Source: Flavobacteriaceae bacterium UBA2765
Lineage (GTDB): Bacteria; Bacteroidota; Bacteroidia; Flavobacteriales; Flavobacteriaceae
NCBI GenBank assembly: GCA_002352665.1
Contig: DEIV01000147.1
Coordinates: 1 to 7,691, forward strand
Length of the DNA stretch: 7,691 nucleotides
Direction: 5' to 3'
Part shown: positions 6,357 to 7,691 of the stretch, piece by piece
Numbering within the stretch: the first letter of the stretch is position 1
Layout: every line of letters starts with the position of its first letter
Position numbers and translations under genes: made by a program
The notes under the pieces: generated by a model
What the model saw: the letters and a program-made list of their open reading frames with translations, nothing else
What the model was told of the DNA's origin: nothing
Database searches by the model: none

Positions 6357-7691
6357 TTAGTCTGTAATTTCAATAAACCTCTTTAATTCATTCCCCAATT
6401 CATCTATAACTGTAATGATATGTTTCCCTTTTTTTGGCCTTACGGCCATTTCATGAAAAGTTTGTGTAGTACCCACATAATTAGCATCGATATACCAAAA
6501 AACTTTAATGTTAGGTGTGGCATGTGCTAATTTAAAAACCAACTCATTGGTCTTTTCATTAAAGTCTTTTGGTAAAAACACTTTTACTGATTCTTTAGGA
6601 TAAATAAAGTCTAATGCCCTATTTTCATTGGACATGCAGCTATTTCTAAATGACGGCAAGGTCTGATAAGTTGGATTTTTACGCTGATAATAAAACGCTT
6701 GTAACGGGGGTAAAACAAACCAACTGGTATGTTTCATTTTATCAATAGGATAACAGGATGAATTTACTTGATGTTGTTCATTTTCATCTAAATGTATCCA
6801 TAAATGAAAAGGGCAAGCCTTTGTTCTTAAACCCATTCTTTGAACAAAAACTGAGTCTTTGGTTTCACAAATATCAGAAGCTCTATAACCACTTTTAGCA
6901 CATACCGGTATCTTTTCTAATTCATCAAAAGGTTTGTTAAACCACCTACTTTTAGGCAATACATCAAATACGTCGAATAAGATTGGAGCTGCAGTTGATA
7001 AGCCCACCAACCCCGGCCTGCCTTCACCATCAGCATTACCAACCCAAACACCAACTACATAATCTTTTGTAGATCCAATAGCCCAAGCATCTCTAAAGCC
7101 AAAACTCGTCCCTGTTTTCCAAGCAATTTCTTTAGAGGAATCAAAAAATTGCCAATTCTCATCACCTTCAGGTCGATTTACTTCTTTTAACGATTGATAG
7201 GTTAAGTAAATTGATCCTGCATCGAATATGGTTTTTTCTGTAGATAATTTTCCGAAATTGACTTTTTCACTGGCCAAGAATGTCGGGTTTACAAACTCAT
7301 TGTCATAGTATTGCCCATTAGTTTCATTATAGTGATTAATGGTTGATGACATCGCGGCATAACTCTTGCATAAATCCCATAAATTACTCTCTGCTCCACC
7401 TAAAATAAGTGACAACCCGTAATGATTGGCATTGTATTTTATATCTCTCAACCCTAATTCTTTAACATAATGATGAAACCTATCCAATCCAAACTGCTGT
7501 AACATTCTAACTGCTGGTACATTTAATGACCTAGATAAAGCCCTGCTAGCAGGCACAGCACCATCATATTCTAAGTTGAAATTTTTCGGATTATAATTTG
7601 CGATTTGTGTAGGTACATCTGCAACCAAGGTATTTGGTAAAATTTCTCCGGCATCAAGCATAGCGGCATATAAAAATGGTTTTAAAATACT
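6357..7691 (-). CDS. pbpC: Penicillin-binding protein 1C, transpeptidase and C-terminal part (5' truncated by window)
   Basis: The frame is open from the window edge (first codon AGT at 7691-7689) to TAA at 6359-6357, giving 444 visible residues. The internal ATG at 7661 is not the real start. PBP1C is a periplasmic, membrane-anchored bifunctional enzyme with an N-terminal glycosyltransferase (outside the window) and a transpeptidase that cross-links, or at least binds, peptidoglycan stem peptides. The active-site motifs in visible numbering are SILKPF (S1 nucleophile, K4), SLN (55-57) and KTGTSFGFRDAW (192-203), followed by GVWVGNADG (214-222). A cysteine-containing linker (PVCAKSGYR and further Cys) and a C-terminal domain from about 355 to 444 match the BiPBP_C module that separates PBP1C from PBP1A/1B. 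In many bacteria pbpC follows an alpha-2-macroglobulin gene; that cannot be seen here. A 271-bp spacer separates it from the regulator. Confidence 0.92.
   Translation of the reverse strand, partial: SILKPFLYAAMLDAGEILPNTLVADVPTQIANYNPKNFNLEYDGAVPASRALSRSLNVPAVRMLQQFGLDRFHHYVKELGLRDIKYNANHYGLSLILGGAESNLWDLCKSYAAMSSTINHYNETNGQYYDNEFVNPTFLASEKVNFGKLSTEKTIFDAGSIYLTYQSLKEVNRPEGDENWQFFDSSKEIAWKTGTSFGFRDAWAIGSTKDYVVGVWVGNADGEGRPGLVGLSTAAPILFDVFDVLPKSRWFNKPFDELEKIPVCAKSGYRASDICETKDSVFVQRMGLRTKACPFHLWIHLDENEQHQVNSSCYPIDKMKHTSWFVLPPLQAFYYQRKNPTYQTLPSFRNSCMSNENRALDFIYPKESVKVFLPKDFNEKTNELVFKLAHATPNIKVFWYIDANYVGTTQTFHEMAVRPKKGKHIITVIDELGNELKRFIEITD

Overview
The window is AT-rich, compactly coded DNA. It most likely comes from the chromosome of a Bacteroidota bacterium of the Flavobacteriia/Flavobacteriaceae. 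The grounds are a type IX secretion (T9SS) protein with a C-terminal sorting domain (PorZ-like), a zinc-finger-less RecO of the Bacteroidota kind, a LytS-type kinase paired with a LytTR regulator, start sites without clear Shine-Dalgarno sequences, and matches to the Bacteroidota -7 promoter element TAnnTTTG. All supported genes lie on the minus strand, so transcription runs from high to low coordinates. No RNA gene, CRISPR array, insertion sequence or phage gene was seen.

Layout in the direction of transcription. (1) 7691-6357: 3' part of a penicillin-binding protein 1C gene (pbpC), cut by the window edge at the codon of its catalytic serine. (2) 6356-6086: a 271-bp spacer with one plausible promoter element. 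(3) 6085-4000: a two-gene unit, a LytTR response regulator followed 19 bp later by a seven-transmembrane LytS/YehU-type histidine kinase that has no large extracytoplasmic sensor domain. (4) 3999-3717: a 283-bp spacer carrying an array of 9-bp direct repeats (minus-strand ACCATTTAT) at 21/21/44-bp steps. (5) 3716-3447: a small unrecognised 89-residue protein with its own promoter element and a strong terminator at 3334-3370. (6) 3248-1: a tight run of porZ, recO and the first 54 codons of a secreted or outer-membrane protein with a carboxypeptidase-regulatory-like N-terminus (probably a TonB-dependent receptor), separated by 16 and 17 bp.

How the genes may work together. pbpC (cell wall), porZ (T9SS attachment complex) and the 3'-truncated envelope protein concern the cell envelope, while recO is a DNA-repair gene carried in the porZ transcript. 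The most interesting part is the middle. The repeats upstream of the small gene have the spacing and close to the sequence expected of LytTR-domain binding sites (9-bp half-sites about 21-22 bp apart, on one face of the helix). They sit just upstream of a -7 element. I infer that the adjacent kinase/regulator pair controls the small gene, giving a compact signalling cassette of sensor kinase, LytTR regulator and small effector of unknown function. This rests on the sequence pattern only and needs a comparative or binding test.
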